From assembly GCA_963720805.1 (NCBI GenBank), contig CAVRGT010000010.1, positions 124,001 through 188,000 on the forward strand: a stretch of DNA of 64,000 nt. The letters are read 5' to 3'. Source of the stretch: VRUE01 sp963720805. GTDB lineage: Bacteria > Actinomycetota > Thermoleophilia > Solirubrobacterales > 70-9. The notes below the pieces were generated by a model. It was given only the letters and a program-made list of their open reading frames with translations, was not told where the DNA came from and ran no database searches. A program made the translations under genes and the position numbers. Shown here piece after piece: positions 50,805 to 59,363 of this stretch (position 1 is the stretch's first letter; each line of letters begins with the position of its first letter).

Positions 50805-50916
50805 GCTGCGTCGAAACGTATTGGCGGCATCCGGTAAATCAAGGGTCGTCTCCCTTATTTGACAGAGAATTGACTCTTTCGTCACCCCGACCGCGCGATC
50901 GGTAAGAATCCGGCTC

Positions 50917-51888
50917 GTGATTCGCCGTCTCGGTCCCGTCCTTGTCGTCCTTGCCCTGCTCGCGCTGACAGCGGCACCGGTCGCGTTCGGCGCGGCGCCC
51001 GTGCCGGTTAAACCCGCGGGCCCCCCGGACGCAACGGTCTCGATCAAGATCGGGCACCTGCACGGGGGCAAGGCGGGGATCTACGAGACGGTGCCGGTCA
51101 ACGGGACGATCACGCCGTTCGTTCCCGGCCAGCACGTCGGGGTGACCTTCTACCTCGACGGTCATAAGCTGCTTGCCCGCCAGGCCGCAGTACAGCCGGG
51201 CAAGGGCGGCAGCGGGCGCTTCAGCGCCTCGATCATCCTCCGCGAGGACGGCCGCTACGCCGCCGCGGCCAAGCATGTCGCCACCGCTGCGCTCGGCGGC
51301 GACGGCACCGTGCGCAAGAGCTGGGGAGTCAGCTTCCCCGCCCTGCACCCGGGCCAGTGCGACAAGGTGGTCAAGGGCTTCAAGCAGGCGATGGCGAAGC
51401 TCGGTTACAACGCCGGTGGCGGCAAGTGCTTTGACGGCCGCACCGGCCGCGAGGTGCTCGCCTACCGCAAGGTCAACGGCCAAGCCCGCACCGAGCGGGC
51501 CGGCAAGGGCCTGGTCAAGAGCGTCTTCGGCGGCCGCGGCGGCTACAAGGTCCGCTACCCGAGCGCCGGCGAGCACGCCGAGGTGCCGCTCGACAAGCAG
51601 GTCCTCGTCCTCAGCAAGGGCGACAGGCCCTTCGCGATCTACCCGGTCTCGACCGGCAAGCCCTCGACCCCGACGGTCACCGGCCACTACACGTTCTTCC
51701 GCCAGGAACCGGGCTACAACGCCGAGGGCATGTACTACTCCTTCTACTGGCACAACGGCTACGCCGTCCACGGCTACCACGAAGTCCCCACCTACGCCGC
51801 CAGTCACGGCTGCGTGCGGACCTTCATCGCCGACCAGCCGCGGATCTACGAACAGCTCAACTTCGGCGAGAGCATCTTCGTCTTCTAA
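50917..51888 (+). CDS. L,D-transpeptidase (YkuD domain)
   Basis: 323 residues. Signal peptide VLVVLALLALTAAPVAFGAA. The middle part contains a beta domain and a helical segment resembling a peptidoglycan-binding region (HPGQCDKVVKGFKQAMAKLG). The C-terminal YkuD active site reads HGYHEVPTYAASHGCVR, with nucleophile Cys299 and Arg301. These enzymes make 3-3 cross-links in peptidoglycan. GTG start in a region with few sense signals. The stop codon is within a 16-bp palindrome that probably serves the next gene. Confidence 0.92.
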   Translation: MIRRLGPVLVVLALLALTAAPVAFGAAPVPVKPAGPPDATVSIKIGHLHGGKAGIYETVPVNGTITPFVPGQHVGVTFYLDGHKLLARQAAVQPGKGGSGRFSASIILREDGRYAAAAKHVATAALGGDGTVRKSWGVSFPALHPGQCDKVVKGFKQAMAKLGYNAGGGKCFDGRTGREVLAYRKVNGQARTERAGKGLVKSVFGGRGGYKVRYPSAGEHAEVPLDKQVLVLSKGDRPFAIYPVSTGKPSTPTVTGHYTFFRQEPGYNAEGMYYSFYWHNGYAVHGYHEVPTYAASHGCVRTFIADQPRIYEQLNFGESIFVF

Positions 51889-51970
51889 GCGATCGCTTAG
51901 TTGCGCCTGCGCTTACTAAGCGATATCCCCTTATCCTTTAGTAAGCTCTCGGCATTCTAAGCCACCGCTT
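51885..51970. promoter_or_regulatory. Cluster of TAAGC palindromes upstream of the Fic gene
   Basis: A perfect 16-bp palindrome CTAAGCGATCGCTTAG (51885-51900), then CGCTTACTAAGCG (51910-51922), a half-site TAGTAAGC near 51939, and AAGC-CACC-GCTT (51959-51970). The last ends 15 bases before the fic ATG. They look like repeated operator sites for one DNA-binding protein, perhaps the winged-helix domain of Fic itself. Confidence 0.65.
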
Positions 51971-51985
51971 TGGACACTTGCCGAT

Positions 51986-53161
51986 ATGAGGGTTGGGGAG
52001 CAAACCTCGCAGCGCGCCGGGGAATTCAGGCGAGCGCAGGAGGGTCCTGCGGAGTACGTTGCTTTCCTGCCGAAGCCGCTCCCGCCTGAGCCGCCGCTTG
52101 AGCTGGACACGGGCCTTCACCGCCTGCTTGACCAGGCGAACCAGGCGTTGGGGCGGCTTGACGGGATCACTCTTCTGCTTCCCGACCCGACCCAGTTCCT
52201 CTACGCCTTCGTGCGTAAGGAGGCAGTTCTCTCCTCGCAGATCGAGGGGACGATGTCCTCGCTTTCGGATCTGCTCCTCTTCGAGAATGAGGTTGCGACC
52301 GGTGCGCCCGCGGAAGACGTCGAAGAAGCCGTCAACTACATCGCCGCCCTGAACCACGGGATCAATTCGATCGAATCGGGACGGCTGCCTCTTTGCAATC
52401 GTCTGTTGCGCGAGATACATGGACTTCTGTTGCGTTCGGGACGGGGCTCAGACAAGACGCCCGGCGAGTTTCGGCGCTCGCAGAACTGGCTGGGTGGCGC
52501 CGGTCCCGGCGACGCTCGCTATGTGCCACCCCCATGGGAGGAAGTCGAGCCGGCGATGTCCGCGTTGGAGCGATTCCTTCACGACGATCCTCCGTCTCCC
52601 GTTCTGATCAAGGCTGCGCTCGCGCACGTCCAGTTTGAGAGTGTTCATCCGTTTCTCGATGGCAACGGACGGGTGGGCCGGTTGTTGATGACGCTTCTGC
52701 TGGTCGAGCAGGGGGTACTGCGACGACCGTTGCTCTACTTGAGTCTCTATCTGAAGCGGAATCGCGACGCCTACTACGAGAACCTGCAGGGGGTTCGGAC
52801 CGATGGCACCTGGGAGGATTGGCTGCGCTTCTTCCTCGAAGGCGTGGTTGAGGTGGCGGCTTCCATGGCCGAGACGACCCGAGGTATCGTCGAGATGATC
52901 GAGCGTGACCGGCAGCGAATCCATGGATTGGGACGCGGTGCAGCTACCGCCCATCGTGTTCACGATGTGGCGGTAAAGCGGGTGGTCGTCAAAGTGCCGA
53001 CCGCGGCCGAACAGCTGGGTCTGTCGGAGCCTCCTGTCTACGCGGCCGTCTCGAGGCTTGAGGAACTCGGGATACTGCGCGAGGTAACTGGCAAGTCGCG
53101 AGGCAAGACCTACGTGTACGGCGAGTACATGGACATCCTCAACGAGGGGACCGAGCTGTGA
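51986..53161 (+). CDS. Fic-domain AMP/NMP transferase with winged helix
   Basis: 391 residues. N-terminal Fic domain with inhibitory helix motif SSQIEGT (S84 to E87, the class II arrangement in which Glu blocks ATP). The active site is HPFLDGNGRVGR (221-232) with the catalytic His221. A winged-helix DNA-binding domain closes the protein (AAEQLGLSEPPVYAAVSRLE, ELGILREVTGKSRGKTYVYG). This is the widespread Fic/DUF4172-like regulator architecture. Codon use is more mixed than in flanking core genes. The palindromes upstream support autoregulation. Its stop overlaps the GTG of the next gene. Confidence 0.93.
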   Translation: MRVGEQTSQRAGEFRRAQEGPAEYVAFLPKPLPPEPPLELDTGLHRLLDQANQALGRLDGITLLLPDPTQFLYAFVRKEAVLSSQIEGTMSSLSDLLLFENEVATGAPAEDVEEAVNYIAALNHGINSIESGRLPLCNRLLREIHGLLLRSGRGSDKTPGEFRRSQNWLGGAGPGDARYVPPPWEEVEPAMSALERFLHDDPPSPVLIKAALAHVQFESVHPFLDGNGRVGRLLMTLLLVEQGVLRRPLLYLSLYLKRNRDAYYENLQGVRTDGTWEDWLRFFLEGVVEVAASMAETTRGIVEMIERDRQRIHGLGRGAATAHRVHDVAVKRVVVKVPTAAEQLGLSEPPVYAAVSRLEELGILREVTGKSRGKTYVYGEYMDILNEGTEL

Positions 53162-53562
53162 AGTCGGATTCGCGCCCAGTCTTGAGCGAGAGAGCCCTGA
53201 AAGCGGTTCTCGCCGTAATTGCCGCTTACCACGTCGTCACCGGGGTGCTGGCACTGGTTGCGCCCGACACCTTCTTCGACCAGATCGGCCACTACGGGGT
53301 CGAGAACTCCCACTACGTTGGTGACGTCGGGGCGTTCATGCTGGCCTTCGGCGTCGCCGTGGCGATCTCGATCTGGCGCGCCTCGTGGCGGGCGCCGATC
53401 CTCTGGCTGGGGGCGCTCTGGTACGGCTTTCACGCGATCAATCACGCTTTTGACACCGGCGAAGCGAAGAGCGAGGGGCGCGGCTGGGGAGACACGCTGG
53501 CGATTGCCTTCGGAGCGGTTGCTTCGGCCTGGCTGGCGCGGGTATCGGAACGGTTGAGATGA
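53158..53562 (+). CDS. Four-helix integral membrane protein
   Basis: 134 residues, GTG start overlapping the fic stop. Four hydrophobic segments (AVLAVIAAYHVVTGVLALVA, VGAFMLAFGVAVAISIW, APILWLGALWYGFHAINHAF, DTLAIAFGAVASAWLA). The WYGFHAINHAFD stretch with its histidines recalls small actinobacterial membrane proteins near epimerase genes. No function known. It overlaps the next gene (ATGA), so the two are probably co-translated. Confidence 0.8.
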   Translation: MKSDSRPVLSERALKAVLAVIAAYHVVTGVLALVAPDTFFDQIGHYGVENSHYVGDVGAFMLAFGVAVAISIWRASWRAPILWLGALWYGFHAINHAFDTGEAKSEGRGWGDTLAIAFGAVASAWLARVSERLR

Positions 53563-54503
53563 AGGTCTTCGTTGCGGGCGCAAGCGGTGTGATCGGCCAG
53601 CCGCTGGTGCGCCGGCTCGTCGCGGCCGGACACGATGTGACGGGAATGACCCGCAGCGAGGACCGCGCGGTCGAGATCCGTGCCGCCGGGGCCGAGGCGG
53701 TTGTCTGCGATGTCTTCGATGCGGCCGCTCTGGAGGCCGCGGTTCGAGAAGCCGCGCCCGAGACGGTTGTTCACGAGCTGACCGCGCTGCCGGCGCGGCT
53801 CGACTACAAGGCCAAGCAGGACCCGCTGGCAGCGACCAACCGCGTGCGCACCGAGGGCACCCGCAACCTGCTGGCGGCGGCGCGGGCCGCGGGCGCGCGG
53901 CGTTTCGTCGCCGAGAGCGTCGCCTTCTTCTACCGGCCCGAGGGCGACTGGGTGAAGGACGAGGAGGCGCCGCTCAACCTCGACGCCCCGGGCAACTTCG
54001 GCACCGCGGCCGCGGCCCTTGCGGACCTCGAGCGCCAGGTCGCCGGCGCTGAGGGCATCGAGGGCATCGTCCTGCGCTACGGCTGGTTCTACGGCCCCGG
54101 CACCTTCTTCGACCGCGTCGGCTCGCAGACTGAGGACGCATCGAAACGCCGCCTGCCGATAGTCGGCAGGGGCGCCGGAACCTTCTCCTTCGTCCAGGTC
54201 GAGGACGCCGCCGCCGCGACCGTGGCCGCGATCGAGCGCGGCGCGCCCGGTACCTACAACGTGGTCGACGACGAGCCGGCGCCGATGCGCGAGTGGGTGC
54301 CCGTGTTCTGCGCTGCGGTGGGGGCGAAGAAGCCGTTCCGGGTTCCCGTCTGGATCGCGAAGCTGATCGCCGGCTCGGCCGCCGTCGCCTCGGCAACCCA
54401 ACTGCGCGGCGCCTCCAATGCCAAGGCCAAGCGTGAGCTCGGCTGGCAGCCGCTGTACGCAAGTTGGCGCCAGGGATTCGCGGACCGCGGCGCGCGCGGG
54501 TAG
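53559..54503 (+). CDS. NAD(P)-dependent epimerase/dehydratase-like protein
   Basis: 314 residues, extended SDR fold. The nucleotide-binding motif GASGVIGQPLVRRL is at the N-terminus (residues 7-20). The usual active-site Tyr-x-x-x-Lys is not evident where expected (AESVAFFYRPEGDWVKDEEA), so it may be an atypical SDR with a binding or altered role. RYGWFYGPGTFFDRVG and YNVVDDEPAPMREWVP follow, both typical of this branch. Part of a three-gene run that begins with fic. Confidence 0.85.
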   Translation: MKVFVAGASGVIGQPLVRRLVAAGHDVTGMTRSEDRAVEIRAAGAEAVVCDVFDAAALEAAVREAAPETVVHELTALPARLDYKAKQDPLAATNRVRTEGTRNLLAAARAAGARRFVAESVAFFYRPEGDWVKDEEAPLNLDAPGNFGTAAAALADLERQVAGAEGIEGIVLRYGWFYGPGTFFDRVGSQTEDASKRRLPIVGRGAGTFSFVQVEDAAAATVAAIERGAPGTYNVVDDEPAPMREWVPVFCAAVGAKKPFRVPVWIAKLIAGSAAVASATQLRGASNAKAKRELGWQPLYASWRQGFADRGARG

Positions 54504-54547
54504 CCCCATCTCGCCGTTGTCGCGGCGACTCATAGGATGGGCGTCGC

Positions 54548-55114
54548 ATGCCTGACCTCGCTGTCGCCAAGGAGACGCTGCTCGCCGAGCTGCGTGAGCA
54601 CTCGCTGATCCTCGGTGAGGTGACGCTCGCCAGCGGTGCGACGGCGCAGTACTACGTCGATGCGCGGCGGGCGCTGCTGCGTTCCGCCGGGTTCCTCGCC
54701 GCCGGCGAGTTGATTGCCGCGGCGGCAGCCGACGTCGGGGCGGGCGCTGTCGGCGGTCCGGCTACCGCGGCGATCCCTCCATCCTGCGCCGCGCTTGCGG
54801 TTCCGGCCGGCAGGGATCTGCTCGGCTTCTTCGTCCGTGGCGAGCGCAAGCAGCATGGGCTGCAGCGCTGGGTCGAGGGCGCGGTCGAGCCCGGCGCCCG
54901 CTGCCTCGTGGTCGAGGACACGGTGACGACGGGCGGCTCGACCGCGCAGGCGATCGGGCGGATCGTCGAGCAGGGACTCGAGGTCGTCGGCGTGGTCGCG
55001 GTTGTCGATCGCTTGGCCGGGGGAGCGGAGAAGATCGAAGCCGCTGCCGGTGCCCCGTACCGAGCCCTGATCACGATCGACGAGATCTACCCTGAGCGCC
55101 CCGACCGGCGCTGA
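54548..55114 (+). CDS. pyrE: Orotate phosphoribosyltransferase
   Basis: 188 residues. Joins PRPP and orotate to form OMP in pyrimidine synthesis. The PRPP motif CLVVEDTVTTGGST, the N-terminal ILGEVTLASGATAQYYVDAR loop, and FFVRGERKQHGLQRWVEG with the catalytic Lys are clear. Start ATG 44 bases after the epimerase gene. Core gene with normal codon use, in contrast to the fic gene and ATPase on either side. Confidence 0.96.
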   Translation: MPDLAVAKETLLAELREHSLILGEVTLASGATAQYYVDARRALLRSAGFLAAGELIAAAAADVGAGAVGGPATAAIPPSCAALAVPAGRDLLGFFVRGERKQHGLQRWVEGAVEPGARCLVVEDTVTTGGSTAQAIGRIVEQGLEVVGVVAVVDRLAGGAEKIEAAAGAPYRALITIDEIYPERPDRR

Positions 55115-55127
55115 GCCCAAGTTACGC

Positions 55128-55156
55128 TAAGCCAGCTTATGCTAGGCTAGCTTAGC
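55128..55156. promoter_or_regulatory. Two palindromes abutting the start of the ATPase gene
   Basis: TAAGC-CA-GCTTA (55128-55139) and GCTAGGCTAGCTTAGC (55141-55156, 14 of 16 positions symmetric) end one base before the ATG. The core TAAGC/GCTTA is the same as in the cluster upstream of the Fic gene 3 kb away. Confidence 0.6.
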
Positions 55157-55157
55157 C

Positions 55158-56615
55158 ATGATAAGGGAAGCCTATGAGTGGGCCGCTCGCGATCAGTTCC
55201 GGGGCCGCGATAACGACCTGGAGAGCCTGCGCCGCTGGTGGGACGGCAAGGGTAGCGACGGGTTGGCGCTCTACGGTCGCCGCCGCGTCGGCAAGTCCTG
55301 GTTGCTCCGTGCCTTCGCCCATGGCAAGCCTGCCTTGGTCCTCGTCGCCGATCAGGGCGCCCCCGGTCGCCAGCTCTCTCGCTTCGCCGATGCACTGGAG
55401 CCCCTGCTCGGCGTCAGGCCCGACCTTCCCGACCTGCCCTCTCTCTTCCGTGCCCTCTACCGGCTGAGCGCTCGCGATCGGGTTCTGGTTGCGATCGACG
55501 AGTTTCCCTACCTCCTTCCCGGCGCGGAGCGACCGCGCCGCGAGGTGCTCACCGGCGTTCAGGCCGTGATCGAGGAAGAGCGCGACGCCTCGCGGCTCAA
55601 GCTGATTCTCTGCGGATCGCACATCGCTCAGATGCAGGGCTTGCTCGCCGAGCAGAGCCCGTTGCGAGGACGGCTCGATCCTCTCTCGGTCGAACCGCTT
55701 TTGCTTCCGGACGCACGGCCGTTTCTCCCGGATGAGTCGCCGCAGGGCAGGATCGAGCGGTTCGCGGTGAGCGGCGGGATGCCGATGTACCTGACCGAGC
55801 TGGCCCGCCGCGACAGCCTGCGGGCGGCGCTGTGCGAGTCGGTGCTCGATCACCGCGGGCCCCTCTTCAACGATCCGCGCGAGGTCCTCGAGCAGGAGTT
55901 TCGCCGTCCCGGGACATATTTCTCCCTCTTGGAGGAGCTCGCGAGCCGCGAGCGGGGGATGGATGATCTGACTGCCGCACTGGGCAGTTCCCACTCCTCA
56001 CTCAGCCCTTATCTCGGCGAGTTGGTGAGGATGCAACTGGTCGAGAAGCGCTCCCCGCTCACCTCCGAACGCGAGCTGCGCTACCGCCTCCGTGACGACT
56101 TCCTGCGCTTCTGGTTTCGCTTCGTCTTCCCCTTTCAGGAGAGCCTCCGCGCCGGCCTCCGCCCGGGCGATCACTACGACGCCGAGGTCGCACCGGCGCT
56201 GGCCGAACACGTGGCCCCGGTGTTCGAGAGTGTCTGTCGCCGTTGGGTACGTCGCACCATGGGCAGGGAAGCAACTCAGGTTGGCCCCTGGTGGGGCCGG
56301 GCGCTGGATCGTTTGCGCGCAGACGGTTCGCGAGGCAGCGAGGAGATCGACATCGTCGGCTCGACTCGATCGCGGGTCACGCTGGTTGGCGAGTGCAAGT
56401 GGACAACGAAGAAGATGGCGAGCAACGTCCTTGACGACCTCGATCAGTTCAAGCTGCCGGCCCTGAGCCAGGCCGGCGCCCGCTTCGCCGCAAGCGGTCC
56501 CCGCATCCTGCTCTTCTCCAAGAGCGGCTTCAAGCAGACCTTGGTCGAGCGGGCAGCCGCCCGCGAGGAGATTGACCTGATTGACCTCGGTCGGCTCGAT
56601 CTGGGCCTGGACTGA
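55158..56615 (+). CDS. Archaeal-type AAA ATPase with DUF234 nuclease-like domain
   Basis: 485 residues. The N-terminal STAND-type P-loop ATPase starts FRGRDNDLESLRRWW with Walker A LYGRRRVGKSWLLRAF and Walker B VLVAIDEFPYLL. It is followed by a helical and winged-helix part (GSSHSSLSPYLGELVRMQLV) and the YRLRDDFLRFWFRFVFP segment typical of these proteins. The C-terminal DUF234 has E-E-I-D-I-V-G and GECKW, the PD-(D/E)xK-type nuclease core. The palindromes at its start suggest self-repression. Such genes spread widely between genomes; their function is not settled. Confidence 0.9.
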   Translation: MIREAYEWAARDQFRGRDNDLESLRRWWDGKGSDGLALYGRRRVGKSWLLRAFAHGKPALVLVADQGAPGRQLSRFADALEPLLGVRPDLPDLPSLFRALYRLSARDRVLVAIDEFPYLLPGAERPRREVLTGVQAVIEEERDASRLKLILCGSHIAQMQGLLAEQSPLRGRLDPLSVEPLLLPDARPFLPDESPQGRIERFAVSGGMPMYLTELARRDSLRAALCESVLDHRGPLFNDPREVLEQEFRRPGTYFSLLEELASRERGMDDLTAALGSSHSSLSPYLGELVRMQLVEKRSPLTSERELRYRLRDDFLRFWFRFVFPFQESLRAGLRPGDHYDAEVAPALAEHVAPVFESVCRRWVRRTMGREATQVGPWWGRALDRLRADGSRGSEEIDIVGSTRSRVTLVGECKWTTKKMASNVLDDLDQFKLPALSQAGARFAASGPRILLFSKSGFKQTLVERAAAREEIDLIDLGRLDLGLD

Positions 56616-56642
56616 TCCTGCGCACGTAGGATTGCGCCCCCG

Positions 56643-57248
56643 ATGGAGCCCGACGCCGTAGAGATCCGCGTGCTCGGCTGCCTGGTCGAGAAGCAGCTCA
56701 CGACGCCCGACGCCTACCCGCTCTCGCTCAACGCCCTGCGCCTCGCCTGCAACCAGTCGACCAACCGCGACCCCGTCGTCGACTACGACGAGCAGGCCGT
56801 GGTCGAGGCATTGCGCCGGCTCGCCTTAAGGGGCTGGACCCGACTCGCCAGCGGCGCCGGCAGCCGCGCCCGCAAATATCGCCACCTGCTCGATCAGGCC
56901 TTCGGGCTCGACGACGGCGAGGTTGCCCTGCTCGCCGTGCTGATGTTGCGCGGGCCGCAGACTCCGGGCGAGCTGAAGCAGCGCGGCCGGCGGCTGCACG
57001 ACTTCGCCGACCTCGGTGCCGTCCAGGCGACGCTCGAGCGTCTGGTCGAAGGCGGCCAGGTCGCCCGCCACGAGCGTCGGCCCGGGCAGAAGGAGGATCG
57101 CTACGAGCAACTGCTCGGCCCCGCCGAGGTAAGGAGCGAGCCGGCGGAGGACCTGGATCCTGCCGAGGACCGGCTCTCTCGCCTGGAGCGCGAAGTCAGC
57201 GAGCTGCGGGCAGAGCTCTCGGCACTCCGCGCAGAGCTTGGCGACTGA
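56643..57248 (+). CDS. DUF480/YceH-family protein
   Basis: 201 residues. The family begins with two winged helices: RVLGCLVEKQLTTPDAYPLS, LNALRLACNQSTNRDPVVDY, and AVLMLRGPQTPGELKQRGRR. A C-terminal coiled coil (LSRLEREVSELRAELSALRA) ends the protein. The family is common in proteobacteria and actinobacteria and has no proven role, though the fold suggests DNA or protein binding. The ATG follows the ATPase stop by 27 bases. Confidence 0.92.
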   Translation: MEPDAVEIRVLGCLVEKQLTTPDAYPLSLNALRLACNQSTNRDPVVDYDEQAVVEALRRLALRGWTRLASGAGSRARKYRHLLDQAFGLDDGEVALLAVLMLRGPQTPGELKQRGRRLHDFADLGAVQATLERLVEGGQVARHERRPGQKEDRYEQLLGPAEVRSEPAEDLDPAEDRLSRLEREVSELRAELSALRAELGD

Positions 57249-57325
57249 CCGGCGATGCGCTACCTTGACGCTTGGTCCCGGACGTAAACGACCTGGTTCG
57301 CAACGCAGGGGAGGTAGGGAGGTCG

Positions 57326-59152
57326 ATGTCCAGACCAACGTTTTCGCGCGCCCGCTTTCGACTCGCGGCGGCGCTGTTTTGCCTGACCGTGATGCCGGTC
57401 TTTCAGGCCCCGGCCGCAAGCGCCGGTCCCGGCTATCAGCTCGACGCATCCGATCCCACGATCTCGCTGGCGGCGGAAGTCCCGACGGGCATCGCCGTCG
57501 ACCAGGTCAGTGAAGAGATCTACGTCGCCGAGCTGAGCAAAGGCTTGTTCCCCAACCTCAATCCGGGCGAGATCGAGCAGCTCGAATCAGACGGGACGCC
57601 GACCGCGAGCTCGCCCTTCACCACGGGAGGGCAGGATTTCTTTGTCGCCGTCGCCGTCAATCCCGTGACGCAGGGGATATACACCTACCAGGCCGAAGGC
57701 ACGACGCCGTTGGGGCAGAAAGGCAGCTCGAAGATAAGCGGCTTCTCCTCCTCGGGCGTCCTCGGCGCGTCGTTCTCCCCAACCAATTCGCCGGCGAAGA
57801 CGCTGGCGGCCGATTCGTCGGGCCGCGTCTACTTCCCCAACAAGAGCGCGCATGGCGTCCAGGTCTTCAGCTCCGCCGGCACCCTCGAAAGCACGATCAC
57901 CTGCGGCGACTGCCCGGGCGGGAGTTTCAGCGAACCGACCGCGGTCGCGTTCAACCCCGCCGGCAAGCTCTACGTCGTCGACCGCGGTAGCGATCGGGTG
58001 GTCAAGCTCACCCCCTCGGCGGGCAGCTACGCGTACGAATCGACGCTGCAGAGCGGCGGTGGGGCCGCAGCGATCGCGGTCGACAGCGCCGACGGCGACA
58101 CTTTCGTCGGCGATCTCGTCGGCGACAAGTACCACGTCGTCGCCTACGACTCCTCGGGCACCGAGCTCGATGACTTCGGCACCGGGCTCCTTCACGCCTC
58201 GCTGGTCGAAACCGCGACCGGTCAGCTCGCCGTCAACGGCACCACTCACCGGATTTACCTCAGCGATCCCGGTGCCAAGCAGCTCTGGGTCTTCGAACGG
58301 ATCGCCTCGATACCGGCACCGACCGCGACGGTGATCGCCCCCTCCCCGGTGGGCCAGGTCGAAGCGACGTTGGGCGCCACGGTCAACCCCAAGGGGCACG
58401 TACTCAAGACCTGTCACTTCGAATACACAAACCATGCCGATTTCCTCGCCAACGGCTATGCCAATGCGAAAACGGCGGCCTGTCCGCCGCTGGTCGGGGA
58501 ACGGGAAAGCACGACGATCTCAGCTGCCGTAGGCAACCTCACGCCCGCAACGACCTACGACTACCGGATCCAGGTCGGCAATCACGGCGGCTCTGCCGAA
58601 AATGGCCCGCAGGAGTTCGAAACACTGCCGCCGCTGCCGCCCGAGGTCACCACCGAAACGGCGAAATCGATCACCAAGACCACCGCCACCCTGGCCGCGT
58701 CGGTCAACCCGAAGGGCGGCAAGATCTCCAACTGCCACTTCGAGTACATCGACGAAGCCGGCTTCCAGAAAGCGGGCTTCACCGACGCCGGCTCCAAAAA
58801 CTGCTCGTCGACCCCCAAAGGCAACGTCGCCACCGCGGTCATGGCGAACCTGAGCGCTCTTGCCGCCGGCACGAGCTACCGCTTCCGCATCGTCGCGACC
58901 AACAACTCGGGAACGACCAAGGCCGGAGAGCAGACCTTCGCGACGGTGGCCGAAACCTGCGCCGAAAACTCGGCCCTCTGCCCGACACAGGAAGCGCCCC
59001 CCGCGACTTCCTCGCCGGCGCCGGCGATCACGCCTTCTCCGGCGCCGGCGCGGACGAAGAAGCGGCTCAAGTGCCACAAGCACTTCAAGAAGAAGAGGGT
59101 CCGCGGCAAGCTCAAGTGCGTCAGGGTCAAGAAGCACCGCCGCAGGCGCTAA
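57326..59152 (+). CDS. Secreted NHL-repeat and Fn3-like protein
   Basis: 608 residues from an ATG with a GGGAGG Shine-Dalgarno. Signal peptide ending QAPAASA. Residues about 40-330 form a beta-propeller-like series (PTGIAVDQVSEEIYVAE, PTAVAFNPAGKLYVVDRGSD, AAIAVDSADGDTFVGD). Two Fn3-like domains follow, each with A-T-L-x-A-x-V-N-P-K-G and C-H-F-E-Y (from about 58360 and 58680). The C-terminus ends in a Lys/Arg/His stretch with two Cys. Related proteins are encoded downstream. Probably a cell-surface adhesin or structural protein; function unknown. Confidence 0.8.
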   Translation: MSRPTFSRARFRLAAALFCLTVMPVFQAPAASAGPGYQLDASDPTISLAAEVPTGIAVDQVSEEIYVAELSKGLFPNLNPGEIEQLESDGTPTASSPFTTGGQDFFVAVAVNPVTQGIYTYQAEGTTPLGQKGSSKISGFSSSGVLGASFSPTNSPAKTLAADSSGRVYFPNKSAHGVQVFSSAGTLESTITCGDCPGGSFSEPTAVAFNPAGKLYVVDRGSDRVVKLTPSAGSYAYESTLQSGGGAAAIAVDSADGDTFVGDLVGDKYHVVAYDSSGTELDDFGTGLLHASLVETATGQLAVNGTTHRIYLSDPGAKQLWVFERIASIPAPTATVIAPSPVGQVEATLGATVNPKGHVLKTCHFEYTNHADFLANGYANAKTAACPPLVGERESTTISAAVGNLTPATTYDYRIQVGNHGGSAENGPQEFETLPPLPPEVTTETAKSITKTTATLAASVNPKGGKISNCHFEYIDEAGFQKAGFTDAGSKNCSSTPKGNVATAVMANLSALAAGTSYRFRIVATNNSGTTKAGEQTFATVAETCAENSALCPTQEAPPATSSPAPAITPSPAPARTKKRLKCHKHFKKKRVRGKLKCVRVKKHRRRR

Positions 59153-59190
59153 CAGCCTTTCTCCACCTGTAAAAGCTGCCATTTGCAGGC

Positions 59191-59233
59191 AAGACACGCG
59201 TGTCTTGACAATTAGACAACCGTGTGTCTTAAT
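59191..59233 (+). promoter_or_regulatory. Promoter with overlapping palindromic operators
   Basis: The -35 TTGACA (59205-59210) and -10 CTTAAT (59228-59233) are 17 bp apart. A perfect palindrome AAGACACGCGTGTCTT (59191-59206) overlaps the -35, and AGACA-N6-TGTCT (59214-59229) fills the spacer. The layout suits a repressor. It would drive the collagen-like gene with a leader of about 120 bases. Confidence 0.7.
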
Positions 59234-59363
59234 CTCTCCACGATCCAGAGACGCAGATGTCTGCGTTTTCTAGGTCCGAGTACAGGGACATAACCGAGCC
59301 TCGAGGAAGCCGCTAAGGGAAGCGGCGGGCAGAGGGGCTCACGGGACAAGGAGAGAGATCCAG

